A stretch of 64,000 nucleotides of DNA from Nipponacmea schrenckii. Taxonomy: Eukaryota; Mollusca; Gastropoda; Lottiidae. Numbering within the stretch: position 1 is the stretch's first letter; every line of letters begins with the position of its first letter. Made by a program: the position numbers and the translations under genes. Positions 34,600-46,434 of the stretch are shown in pieces. The stretch spans positions 26,246,338-26,310,337 of the forward strand of contig CM060199.1 of the NCBI GenBank assembly GCA_030562195.1, written 5' to 3'. The notes beneath the pieces are model-generated. The model saw only the letters and a list, made by a program, of their open reading frames with translations, did no database searches and was not told the origin of the DNA.

Positions 34600-36054
34600 G
34601 TGAATTTAAAATGCAATTTAATGCCCGTGGGTATATCTTAAAGGATAAATAAAAGGATTGGATTTTATGTTTTGTCTGACAACCGAATCTACAATAATAT
34701 GATATAAAATATTAGTTCCAAAATTATTTAAATGAATACCATCTTGCACTAAAACTTCACGTGGGGACCTACAAATGAAAGAATCGTAAATATTAATATG
34801 ACACTTATTGTCATGACAAAACTGCCGTAGAAAATAGTTAAATTTTTGTCACCTCATCCGGAAATTCAAAGGGTTAATTCGAGGGATTACAGAACATACA
34901 AAAAAATTAATATCGTTATAGTTAGTTAGTAGTACCTTCAATAAATTATTATAGTCATTTACATATTGTTGAAAAGTTGCTAATTTCTTATGTCATTTCC
35001 CCCGACAGAGAGCACTATGTTTTTTATAGACGTAGCTTCACCAAGTAACTGTAATAGTCTTGGTTTAAGTTCACTGATCGTCGATCCACTGTTGGTATCA
35101 ATGACACATAATTGTCCTAGATTGTCTGATAGCCGTAAGGAAGAAAGGGACTTCACGAGGTTTCGGCACACGCGATGGATCTTTGAATAGGCCGAGTTGT
35201 AAAATTATGGGTTGACTTAGTTGCTTTAGTTGACTTCTTAAGGTTTTACTTCTTTATAAGTTCATTTATTTTATCAAAATTTATAGGTTGAGTAGGTTTA
35301 ACAGTGGGAACTGGAACAGGTAACGGAGCTGAGACCGCAGACAGTTTTTCTTGGTTAACTCATTGATTTGATCCGAGAGTCGCAAAATTTCCATTGATAT
35401 TTTCTCTATGGCGGCTTCACACTTTGATTTTTCAGTTGAACTACAGAAAGGGAAAAACAGTTTTTACACTTACACTGGTATTTAGTTCACAATTTTGAGT
35501 TCCGACAGTAAAAAACTTTTGGCTTACACTAGGCACAGAAATCTTGTCCAGATTGTCACTTTTTTCAGGATTAGATGGAATAAACTTAGAAAACACAATC
35601 TCGATCCATCTGGAACAGTCTGTACCCTGAACATGGAGTTTATTTTTCTTTTTGTAAAATGTTAACGTACTTAATTGATTAGAAGGAGACAAAGACGAAT
35701 CAAAAGTTGGCCATTTAAAAAGTCATCCTTAAATAAGGAATACCAGTTCGAACAAAAATGAAGTATAAGTCTGTACGTTTCCTTCTTATTAAATGAAATA
35801 ACTATAGATTTAGTATAATGTGTCTAGTCTGCAATGTCAAAATTAAAATCTGGATGGTTCAAAATAAAATTTTCCTTTTCAAAACTTAAAATGCTGGTTG
35901 ATGTTGATAAGGTCTTGGTCTGTTGAGATGGAGTTGAATAGTTTGATCTTTTGGAATTTAGATGTGGAAAGTCTATTTCACTTTCCCTGTCAAAGTCATA
36001 GTCTGAGAAATCACTAGGGAAAACGTCCAGTTCCTTCGAAATACTGTCATTCAT
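34600..36054 (-). pseudogene. CR1-B5 ORF1, broken
   Basis: Starts at the ATG at 36054 with an acidic Ser-rich N-terminus (NDSISKELDVFPSD), then the GTDCSRWIEIVFSKFIPS block at 35692-35441. The esterase end has SELKPRLLQLLGEA and NIVLSVGGND (35171-34980). It is better preserved than in B4 but still interrupted. Confidence 0.65.
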
Positions 36055-36860
36055 TGTGAAAATTTGAAGTAAAAATCACAAAGTACAAAATGAAACCAAA
36101 CAAGGCCATCTTAAAAAAAAAGCCTTTGCTGGCATACCACAAATTGAAACTTAAGAATCCTTTGAATAATCACTGTATAGATGTTGATTACATTTCCTCC
36201 TTATCCTTGAATGTATTGAAAAAACACTGGTTATAAAAATCTTACCATATTCTCTACTTTTCGTAAATAAAATAACAGATAGGTTATCCAGCTTAAAATT
36301 AGGAGAACGACACCTGAAAATTGGGATTCATAAGAAGAAACAGAGGTTATGATATTTGTTATTCGTTCTTTTGTAAGAACCAAGAGGGGGATATTCACTA
36401 TTCGTTTTCGCTATTCGTTATTCTTTATATTGTAGCACTTCTAGATGTTTAAATGACGTCACGTTGTGTTTTATATTGTTTTATTAGGTATAGATCTTGT
36501 AAAAGGTAGTGAAAGAGTCCGTACATAATAAGCAGCAGGTTTAAAATGATTTTGATGGTGCAAACAATGTCATTAAAAACATATTCAATGAATCTGTTAT
36601 GAGTTATTGCCCAATTCATTATTTAAATTCAATGCTGCAGTGGGAGTATATTATCTTGCCTGGCAAGCTATCTTTACAATACAAATAAAAGTGTTAGAAA
36701 TTGAATGATCTACCAAAGACTGTTGCGATAGATATAACACCTTAACTACCTCTATCATCCAGTCCATCTTTATCTAGCTACACACATCGTTGACGAATGT
36801 GTAAAATCTTATTCGGCTTTTTTATGCTCTGTGTAATAAGCTTATTTGAATCATTTTTAG

Positions 36861-36905
36861 AATCAGATAGTGAAAGAGGCGTTAATTTAGAAGAACCCAA
36901 ACAAG
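36861..36905 (+). other. 45-bp exon-like cassette, copy 2
   Basis: Same as 24288-24332 with one silent difference (GAGCCC to GAACCC), again between CATTTTTAG and GTAAGTTTT. Its reading SDSERGVNLEEPKQ is unchanged. Confidence 0.4.
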
Positions 36906-36960
36906 GTAAGTTTTACCTCTTTATTATTTATTATTGTCAATTTCATTTTGGTATTTTATT

Positions 36961-38113
36961 ATACGCCCACATGGAAATGTGGACGTATATTGCCGTCGCC
37001 CCTGTCCGTCCGTCCGTCCATCGGTCCGTCCACATTTGTTGTATCCACGATAGAGGCTACAGTTTTTATCCGATCTTAATGAAACTTGGAATACATGTAT
37101 ATATTGATGATATCTCGGTCAAGTTCGAAAATGGAAATTATCGCATGCACGTTTTTTGAGTTATTGCACTTGACTTAGTAAAAACGCGTCAAATTTGGGT
37201 TGTATCCACAATAGAGGCTACAGTTTTTATCTGATCTTAATGAAACTTGGTATACATGTATATATTGATGACATCTCTGTCAAGGTCAAAAATGGAAATC
37301 ATTGCATGAACGTATTTTGAGTTATTGCCTTGACTTAGTAAAAACGCATCAAACTAGGGTTGTATCCACGAAAGAGGCTACAGTTTTTATCCGATCTTAA
37401 TGAAACTTGGTATACAAGTATATATTGATGATATCTCGGTCAAGTTCCAAAATGGAAATTATCGAATGAACAGATTTTGAGTTATTGCCCTTGACTTAGT
37501 AAAAACGCGTTAAATTTGGGTTATATCCACGATATAGGCAACAGTTTTTTATCAGAAATTCAAATTTGACGATTTTTTTGATGACTAGTTTATGAGTAAT
37601 TGCCCTTGACTAAGTAAAATTGCGTAAAAATTCATTTTCTGTAGACACTATAGAAGCTACAATTATCTATGAATTTTAATGAAACTTGGTATGAGCATTG
37701 GAATTGATAAGAGGGCGGTCAAGTTCGATTTGGACGATTTTGCGATAAACAGTTTTGGAGTTATTGCCCCTGCCTCTATATTTGTTGTAGACAAAATAGA
37801 AGCTACAATTTTCAATGTATTAAATGAAACTTGGTGTGAATTGATAAGACAACAGTCAAGTTCGAATTTGAAGATTTTGCGATGAACAGTTTTTTAGTTA
37901 TTGGCCTTGACTTAGTAAGATTGTGTCAAAATTTTATTGTGGGTTCAATAGAAGCTACAATTTTCAATGGATTTTGATGAAACTTGGTGTTTTTGAGTTT
38001 TTGCCCTTGACTTCAATATCCATTTAGTGAATGTTTTTGAGTCATTGCTCTATTTATTTTTCAAATTCAATGCTGCCAGTGGGCGTATGTTACCTTGCCT
38101 GGCAAGCTATCTT
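36961..38113 (+). mobile_element. 161-bp tandem-repeat element, copy P2, both ends present
   Basis: The most complete member. It opens with hairpin ATACGCCCACAT-GGAA-ATGTGGACGTAT, then a short GTCC run, about three well-kept 161-bp units (37041, 37200, 37361) and several degenerate units to about 38030. The right end is GCCAGTGGGCGTATGTTACC followed by hairpin CTTGCC-T-GGCAAG. The right end contains the reverse of ATACGCCCAC, so the element has subterminal inverted repeats. It is non-coding. Confidence 0.75.
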
Positions 38114-38195
38114 TTGAAATAATATACGCTGAATAATTATAAAAAATAAAAAGGTCGATTTAATGTAAAGGCCTTTGATTGACTGTATTTGCCAG

Positions 38196-38559
38196 TGTAA
38201 CGTTTCTGGTCATTTGTAACATTTGTTTACTGTATTTTAACGTTTCTTGTTGGTATTGATAGACAGACGGGTCTCTGGAGGTTCAGGAAAATACAACACA
38301 GGTACATTGACATCTATATATATATTTAAACAATAGGAACACTTCTAAAACTAGCAAAACAGAATCATATCAACTATCCACTGCTACATGGTGGCATGTC
38401 TGGTCAGAACAGCAGTTAACTCCCATCTCCCTAACTCTGACCAGTTCTATACTTATATCTCTCTATCTGGCGAACACCACTGACCGGTGGAGAGTACATC
38501 AGTAACTGATCGGTGCCAAATATATTAGTAGTTACTGATAGTGAACGGATCAGGTTACA
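38196..38559 (-). repeat. 3' LTR
   Basis: Full-length LTR of the element; TG...CA ends and preceded on the minus strand by the polypurine tract at 38574-38560. Confidence 0.8.
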
Positions 38560-40207
38560 TATCTTCCTCCCCCAGAAACAAAATTAATGATGCAATAATT
38601 AATTTTGTATAAAACATCAATTTGAAATAAAATAAGGACAGGTGAGAGTGAATACATGGAAGAAATAATTAGAAGAGATATAGGCATAGTAGACAACTGT
38701 AGCCATAGGAACAATAACATATTATGCATGGTGAAAAATAAATAAGAAGAAATTATAATATAAAACATTGGCAGTACAGGTATAAAGAAAACATTTGGTA
38801 TTGGTAGCTACTGTAAGTACTAAGTGGTCAGTGTATATATGCAAAACAAAAAATCTGGTACTGACCCATAAGTTAACCTGGAGTTGAACTCAGATCAGGT
38901 TCCAAAGAAAACATCTCTTCAATAACAGTTACAGTTGTACACATAGTAGATATGATATATTAGAATACAATAAATAACAGAAATCAAAAATAGAATCTAA
39001 CATTCAAGGAAATACATATTTGTTTGTAATACAAAGTATGCCAATTTTGAGTGGAATATTAAGAACGAAATGAAGGAAAATCTTGCCATTCACATTGAAA
39101 TACCCATAAAATATCCATAAACACAATTTGCAGATATCCATTATAAAAATATAACAATAAACAAAACCGTTTTATACCGGAACTAAAAATAAATAGACTT
39201 TCTCATAATTAAACACAAAATGCGTGATAGTTTTGCTGGTGACTGGCCAACCACCATATACAATTTAAATATAGTTTTATCTAAATTACTGTGATCAAAT
39301 AAATGCTTGATTGTAGGGACAATCATAAATAGCAAAATTAAACACAGATAACAAAACCACCATCTTGATATAACATTTGGTATTTCATATATTACTCTCA
39401 TGGTTCTGACTCTTATCAAGTCAGCTATAATACGGCAAGTCACAAAAAGTGAATAGCAAAACCGAAGCATGGAAAACAAGAGAAATCCGTTTGTTAAATG
39501 TTTTGACTATTCTTTAGCAAAATTAGCCCATGGATTTTAGAGAAAATCTGTTCAGAAATTATTTTACTAAAATGTTTTCCTTCATTTAGCCCTATCAATA
39601 GATTTTTTTCAAAAAAATTTTTGGATGCCAATAGAAGATTAAATATTTCATGAAAGTAAAAATAGAATTAAATAACAAAAAACAACTGTAATCGATCACT
39701 ATTTGACGATTCATGTTTGAATCTTAACAAGCAAGACAAAATTTGGTCATTCAACTTGTGAGTATTACAAACCTACTGAATATAAAAAATAAATCTTGCT
39801 TGGTTATTTATACCTTCAAAAATCAATTTAAATCTTGAAAATGAAAAAAAAGTTCAATTACTAACATACCGAAATAAAGTAATTTTGTTTTCTTGAATGT
39901 ATTGACCTAGACGTTGAAAAGGAGAAAAATCATCACAATATTGTAACCAGTATGTCCAAAAAGTTCAAATACACCAAGACACTCTTTCTTTAGTTCCGAA
40001 ATAAAACACCAAAAGATGAACGGCTGGAACGAAAATAACGGATGGTGATCAGTGTACGGCAACTGAACTGCAATTTTAAAGGTCTGGAACTGCTGGAAAG
40101 CTGTAACAATGGAACGTCTTGAACACGCTGGAACGGTTGGAAACTGGAACACTGGAACTTAAAACGGATGAGACTTGAACGTTCACGTTGTGTAGTGATG
40201 ACTTTGG

Positions 40208-40327
40208 TGTAACGTTTCTGTTCATTTGTAACATGTCCAATTTAGGCTGACCGGTGGAGAGTACATCAGTAACTGATCGGTGCCAAATATATTAGTAGTT
40301 ACTAATAGTTGAACGGATCAGGTTACA
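40208..40327 (-). repeat. 5' LTR, shortened
   Basis: Same two ends as the other LTR (TGTAACGTTTCTG and GATCAGGTTACA) but lacks about 240 internal bases. No clear tRNA primer-binding site was recognised beside it. Confidence 0.75.
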
Positions 40328-40331
40328 CCAG

Positions 40332-40790
40332 CGCCAGTAAAATTGTCACATTTTCAAACTAATCCAAGTAAGATAGGTGGTGGCCATTGAAGTCAAGGTA
40401 TATGACGAAATTCGCAATAGCTTCCATTGTGGTGCCCGTCTGTCTATTAGTGTGACCGTCCATCGATCTGTCGGTCAGTCAACATTTGTTGAAGATACTA
40501 TAAAAGATAGATTTTAATGAAATTTGGTATGAGCATGGGAATTGATACGAAGGTGGTCAAGTTCGATTATGGCAAGTTTTAGATAAACGGTTTTTTACTT
40601 CTTTACCCTGCCTCTATATTTGTTGTAGACACAATATAAGCTATAACTTTCAATGGATTTTAATGGAACTGGGTATGAGCTTTCGAATTGATAAGGCAGT
40701 GGTCTTATTCGAATGTGATGATTATTTGATGAACAGTTTATGAGTTATTGCACTTGACTTGGTTACATCTGGTTGACAAACACGGGGCAC
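40332..40790 (+). repeat. Degenerate tandem-repeat element tail, paralogous to 42728-43370
   Basis: Shares long stretches with 42728-43370, for example TGTAGACACAATA(T/G)AAGCTATAAC and GAACAGTTTATGAGTTATTGC. It lacks the opening hairpin found at 42985. No gene. Confidence 0.6.
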
Positions 40791-40879
40791 TTAAGCCTAG
40801 AGGTACTTCGGCATAAAGTCTATTTTTAGCTGCTATCTGTGCTAAGGTGGAATTTTTTTATGTTTCGTAAAAATCGTTT

Positions 40880-41922
40880 AGAGTATCCACGCTCTTTCAG
40901 TTTTGAGAAAAACAATCGTACAGGCTTGGTTGAACTCAGAAGACCTTGTGCGAATTCGGTGAATTCGTAAAACTTGTGACCTAATTATTCCAGAAAAAGT
41001 ATGTTTTGGATGAAATGAACTCTTATGAAAAAGTTGATGAGTGTCGGTTTCTTTGGAATATACTTTAATATCTAATTTATTAGTCTCTGCTATGGAATCT
41101 CCTTTAAAGACAGTGGTATCGAGGAAATCTATGCTTTTGTGGCTGACGTTGGCCGTTAGTTTGATGGACGGGTGGTGGTTGTTGAGAATTTAAAAATATT
41201 GCTAAAATTGTTCCATGGAGTAAATGTCATCTAAAAAGCGTCCATAAAAATTGGGTCAAATGGACAGAGGGGTAATACCTCACGTTCCTACTCTGTCATG
41301 AAAAGGTTTGCGTATGAGGGGGTGAATCGTTTACCCATGGCTGTACGTGAGGTTTGTAAATATGTTTTACCATTAAATGTGAATTCATTGCGGCTAAGAC
41401 AAAAATCTCTAAAAGCTGTAGAATTGCATCGTCGGGTCTGTCTGGATCTGGGTTTCTATTGAAAGCTTTGCGAACTGCCATCCAGTAGTGTTGTCGATAT
41501 TGGTGTACATAAAAGTTACGTCGATAGAAATTAAAATAGCATTTGGAGGGACTTAGAGGTTTTTTTATGTTATTGACAAAGTCAGTTGTGTCCTTAAGGT
41601 ATGCTCGATGTTGACATGCTAGTGGTAGTAAGAAATGATCAATGTATTCTGGCACTGCATACGACTCACTACTACAGTCAGAGATAATCGGGTGGCCTTT
41701 AGGGATTCTATTAGGCATAAACCAATCCTTGGTAGGATTCTTAAGAATTTTAGGCAAAGTGTATAAGTGTCTCTCACGGCAATCAGGTTTGGCAGACTTC
41801 GTTTTTACAAAGAGGTTAGTGTTTATCCAGCTTAGGATTAGGAGAACGACACCTGAAAATTGGGATTCATAAGAAGAAACAGAGGTTATGATATTTGTTA
41901 TTCGTTCTTTTATAAGAACCAA
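40880..41922 (-). pseudogene. Penelope-like element reverse transcriptase, decayed
   Basis: Minus-strand RT remnant of the Penelope-like class: HLYTLPKILKNPTKDWF, GHPIISDCSSESYAVPEYID, DHFLLPLACQHRAYLKDT, AVRKAFNRNPDPDRPDDAI, then AANEF..FNGK and TAMGKRFTPSYANLF after frame changes. A catalytic FLDDIYSMEQF-like string follows near 41250, itself interrupted, and then the C-terminal domain to about 40900. No GIY-YIG endonuclease could be recognised. Many frameshifts and stops. The family copies itself by target-primed reverse transcription. Confidence 0.75.
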
Positions 41923-42026
41923 GAGGTGGATATTCGGTATTCGTTTTCGCTATTCGTTATTCTTTATATTGTAGCACTTCTAGATGTTTAAATGACGTCA
42001 CGTTGTGTTTTATATTGTTTTATTAG

Positions 42027-42157
42027 GTATAGATATTCTTAAAGGTTGTGAGAGAGAGATACCGGGGATTGGTGGCGGCGAATCCTCCTCTGTTCTGGTT
42101 CTCGGTCCAGGCTTGACAGGCTCTCTTATACCACAACTTGAACCCTTGATGCCAAAC
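42027..42157 (+). other. Exon-like repeated unit 'IDLVKGG', copy 2
   Basis: Diverged copy of 30998-31134, preceded by TTTTATTAG. Differences near its end (PQLEPLMPNL) leave the frame open to a stop at about 42191. Confidence 0.35.
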
Positions 42158-42501
42158 TTGAACACAATAATACAATATATCAAATTGAAGTAAATTTAAA
42201 GGGATTACGTCAGAACCTATAAAGTGTCACATTATTTGTTTTTATTTATATAGGATAACATGTGAAGTTTGTTCGTTATTCGTTGTTGTTCGTTATTCAC
42301 GAATAACGAATAACAAACTAACTCCACACTGAACCCGTACATAATAAGCTGCAGATTTAAAATGATAAAATATAGCACCATAACTACCTTTATCACCCAG
42401 TCCCTATTTATCTACCTACATACATCTTTGACGAATGTGTAAAATCTTATTCGGCTTTCTTATGTGCAAAATCTCATATGAATCATTTATAACATTTTTA
42501 G

Positions 42502-42546
42502 AATCAGATAATGAAAAAGATGTTAATTCAGAAGAGCTGAAACAAG
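42502..42546 (+). other. 45-bp exon-like cassette, copy 3 (diverged)
   Basis: Again 45 bases between AACATTTTTAG and GTAAGTTTTA. It reads SDNEKDVNSEELKQ: five replacements relative to copies 1 and 2 but no stop or indel. Confidence 0.4.
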
Positions 42547-42984
42547 GTAAGTTTTATATCTATATTGAACATTTTATTTTGTTATGAATAAAAATAGAAC
42601 AAATTAAAGGTAGATTTGATCCTTTAATGGAATTTAGCGATTTGACTTGTTTCTAAGCCAGTGAATACAGCCAATCAGAACCCTAGACAGAAAGAGGGTG
42701 GGGCCTTTGATTGGCTGTATTTACCAGCGCAGGATAAAATTGTCTTTATTACAATTAATGTAAATTTCATTTTGCTTTTATATTTGAAATGATAAGCGTT
42801 CAATAATTATAAAACAATATAGGTCGATTTAATATAAAATATTTTCCAGCGCAAAATAAAATGTTCACATTTTACAACTAATATAACTAATCTAAGTAAG
42901 ATAAGTGGTCATTGAAGTCACGGTATAAGACGAAATTCGTAATAGCTTCGCATTGTGGTGTTTTTTATGTTCGTGGTGATTTTG

Positions 42985-43680
42985 ATACGCCCATGTGAAT
43001 ATGTGGACGTATATTTTCGAAGCCCCTGTCCGTCTGTCCATTGGTGTGGCCGTCCATCGATCCGTCGGTCCGTCAACATTTGTTGCAAATACTATAAAAG
43101 GTAGATTTTAATGAAATTTGGTATGAGCATGGGAATTGATACGAAGGTGGTCAAGTTCGATTATGACAAGTTTTAGATAAACGGTTTTTTACTTCTTTAC
43201 CCTGCCTCTATATTTGTTGTAGACACAATAGAAGCTATAACTTTCAATGGATTTTAATGGAACTTGGTATGAGCTTTGGAATTGACAAGGCGGTGGTCTT
43301 ATTCGAATGTGACGATTATTTGATGAACAGTTTATGAGTTATTGCCCTTGACTTAGTTACATCAAATCAAAATTTACTGTTGATGCAATAGAAGCTACAG
43401 CTTTCAAGGGATTTTAATTTTGGCATGAACATTGGAATTGATAAGGCGGTGGTCATGTCTGAATTTGACTATATTTCGATCAACACCTTATGAGTAATTT
43501 CCCTTGGCTAATTAAATTGTGTAGAAATTTTTATTGTGGGTGCAATAGAAGATACAATTTTCAAAAGATTTTTCAACGAACCTTTTTTGAGTTATTGGCC
43601 TTGAAGTTTATTGTGGTTGCAATAAAAAGCTTCACTTTTCAAAGGATTTCGATGAAACTTGGTTTAAGAATTTGGTTCCT
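42985..43680 (+). mobile_element. 161-bp family element, copy P3, 3' end missing
   Basis: Opens with ATACGCCCATGTGAATATGTGGACGTAT (28 bp, written here as its two hairpin arms ATACGCCCATGT and ATGTGGACGTAT). A GTCC-like run and degenerate units with GTTATTGCCCTTGACTTAG follow. It ends without the CTTGCCTGGCAAG hairpin and passes into a TTCGTTATTC palindrome at 43683-43712. Confidence 0.6.
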
Positions 43681-44080
43681 TATTCGTTATTCGTTTTTGA
43701 CGAATAATAAATAACGAAAAGCGGAAAACCCAAAACGAAAGAATGTTATTCATTCTTACAAAGAGGTGAATGTTTATTCAGCTTAGGATTAGGAGAACGA
43801 CGCCTGAAAATTGGACTGCAAAAAGGTTAACAGGAGCTATTCTTTTATATAAAAAAAGAAAGAATTAAAAATTGAATAATAATAATAATAAACTCTTCAT
43901 GTTCCATGGGTCAAAATTAGGCCCAATACAAAAGGACATGGTCCTGTCTCACATTCAGCCCGTGGATACAAGCATAGACTCTTTATTTTACATGGATCAG
44001 AATTAGATCCAATACACAAGGACATGGTCCTGTCTCACATTCAGCCCATGGGGCAATACATTCCAGAAAAAAACAAATCG

Positions 44081-44735
44081 AAAATACATTATATCTCAAC
44101 ATACAATTCGTCTAAAAATACTAAAAATACACAAGTACAAGTGCATCAAATTTACATATCTATGTTCCGGCGATCAAGTACATGACCACAATATAAATAT
44201 ACAATACTCCACGTACAATTTGTTTAAAAATACACAAGTACACGTGCATTAAATGGACAGATTTTCAACGTACAATTTGTTTATAAAACGGATATAATAT
44301 TTCCCGCGGCCATGCAGCAAAACAGCCAAAAAAAAAAAATGCACCCGCGCATCTTTAACAAACCCCACATCGAAATGCCGTACACCTTCCACAGCCATGC
44401 ACCCGAACGCAAGAACAAATATCATCTATTCTCCGGCGATCAAGACCACTACCGCAAAAAAACCCACAACACTCCAATGCGCAACCCGACCAAAACACAC
44501 AAGCACACGTGCATAAAACGGACAAACCTGACCCCCGGCGACCAAACACTCGACATCGAAAACCATATATTATTTCAACGTACAATTTTTTAAAAATACA
44601 CAGGTACATGTGTATAAAATGGACAGATTTATCTTCCGGCCGGCGATCAAGTACATGACAGCAAAAACCATGTATCAATCCAACGTACAATTCGTTTTAA
44701 AATACACAAGTACATCTGTATAAGTACATACATGC
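44081..44735 (+). repeat. ~102-bp satellite array, copy 2
   Basis: Unit-2 counterpart of 27601-28262, with the same order of normal and C-rich units; the C-rich middle is shorter here by small deletions in A runs and in one CCCACAAAAAAA segment. Confidence 0.75.
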
Positions 44736-44839
44736 CCACAAAAACCAAGGAATAGACTAGTACACGTTCATGAGACGATCAGACATCAAAACATACATAT
44801 ACATTCAAAATGAAAAAAAAATGGAATCCTTGGTGATAT

Positions 44840-46434
44840 ATATTATTCAGATCTCATAGAGACATATGAAAAATAGAATACATAAAACACAGATATCTAT
44901 ACAGTCAGTATTAAATAAAATTTACACAAGTTCAGAGATTAGTTGAAGCTTTTCAGTATTAGATTTATAAATTTACACAAGTGTTCTAATTCTTTACCGC
45001 TTGAGTTGAATAAATAAGACATATTGAAGGTTGAAGGAGTTCGTTTGTAAGGCTTGATATACAACAGTCTTTCTTTTATCAAAATATTTACACATAAAAA
45101 TATAATGATATTCATCACCTATTTCATGTGAATTACAATATTTACAAGAGCGATTTTCCTTTTCAATATTTGCAAAAATACCAGCTTCTTCAGGCAAGCG
45201 ATTACTCCTATGATGAAAGGGGGCTGTTATAGCAGAAAATTTTTATTACCCGTGTCACCCGAAAAGAACTTCGAACGACTCGACCTCCCGCTATTTTAAA
45301 TATATGGAGTATGACGGTTTTTGGAATAAAAATCGTAGCCTATTTCATTAATATGCGAATAAAATTATTTAAATATCCTGTAATTCTGGCATTTGCTTGA
45401 ATTAAAAACAACAGAATCCCAGTCTTGAATGTACTGGTCTTTGAGTCTTTGTAATAAAGACTGTTTCAGCCATTTTCTATTTACACTATAAGGCGTATCC
45501 CAGATAAACGATAAACCTGAATTATTTAAGGTATTCTTAATACAATTTGGCCATAGATTGGGAATTTGGATGATTGATATACAATTGGAGGGATATTTTT
45601 TTAGTTGTTTTAGTTTTTGATGTATTGATATCAAGTGACCAGGTACTACAATATTCTAACATACAGTTAAAAGCGGATTGTAGTTCCTTTTCATTTTCCG
45701 CTAGCAGAATTGTGTCATCAGCATAGAGTAGGCAGAATAATTTCATATAAACTCCAATATCATGCACATCTGATTCATAGATACATAACCCATTGTAATG
45801 AGCTGACGGGAACGAAGATAAATTAAGGTTTTCTCCTTGTCTCACTCCTATGGAACAATTAAATGTTGGTGACATTTTTTTGTTCAGACAAACACAAGAT
45901 TAAGCATTTTTATATAAGTTATGGATAACACGGAATATCTTTCCTGAAACACCAGTATTCAATACCCTCTGCCAGAGGGAAAGTCTTGGGATCGTGTCAA
46001 ATCCCGAGCGCTAATCAATAAATCCACAGTAGAGCCGTTTATGTTTACCTATGTACAAATCAATCAGACATTTCAGTGCGAAGATATGATCTAACGTCGA
46101 ATGATGTTTACGGAAACCTGCTTGTTCAGGACCAATCTTGAAATTAGTCTCTATAAAATTATGTGAACAATTTGCAGAAACAGCTCAATAAAGTTATACC
46201 ACGATAATTACTCACATCTGTTTTACCGCCTTTGTTTTTATAGATAGGAAGAATCATTCTAGCTGCCCAGTCTCGCTTGGTACTATACCTGTTTCAAGAA
46301 TCAAATTGAATAATGACACATATATAGGTAACATAATAGTTTTAGTGCTTTTGATGTACTCATTTAAAATTTCATCCGACCCATAAGCTTTGTTTGTTTT
46401 TAATTTGTCTATACAATCGCTTAATAACCACTTA
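44840..46434 (-). mobile_element. LINE-D2, 3' part
   Basis: Twin of LINE-D1 with RT motifs MSPTFNCSIGVRQGENLN, LLYADDTILLAENEKELQ and a zinc knuckle CKYCNSHEIGDEYHYIFMC. About 230 bp between the palm and the connection domain, kept in D1, is missing near 45600. The upstream continuation of the same element is at 47517-47700, beyond an inserted CR1-A copy. It encodes no intact ORF. Confidence 0.8.

Larger units (their letters stand above)
32820..36060 (-). mobile_element. CR1-like element B5, endonuclease-deleted
   Basis: Occupies the place of B4 in unit 2. It has a full 3' region, RT fingers and palm (34303-33638), then the deletion joint near 34515-34540 and ORF1 (about 34600-36054). The joint, including TAG at the fused codon, equals that of B1. 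A local duplication of TTTAGCAACGAACTTTACG lies at 33275-33360. Confidence 0.8.
38196..40327 (-). mobile_element. Non-autonomous LTR retrotransposon with 4-bp target duplication
   Basis: 2132 bp. LTRs start TGTAACGTTTCTG and end CAGGTTACA: left LTR 38196-38559 (364 bp), right LTR 40208-40327 (120 bp, internally deleted). CCAG flanks it on both sides (38192-38195, 40328-40331). A polypurine tract GGGGGAGGAAG, read on the minus strand, touches the left LTR, so the element points left. The interior has no gag or pol, only short readings such as 39479-39183. The site occurs empty in a paralogous stretch at 42709-42740. Confidence 0.85.
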
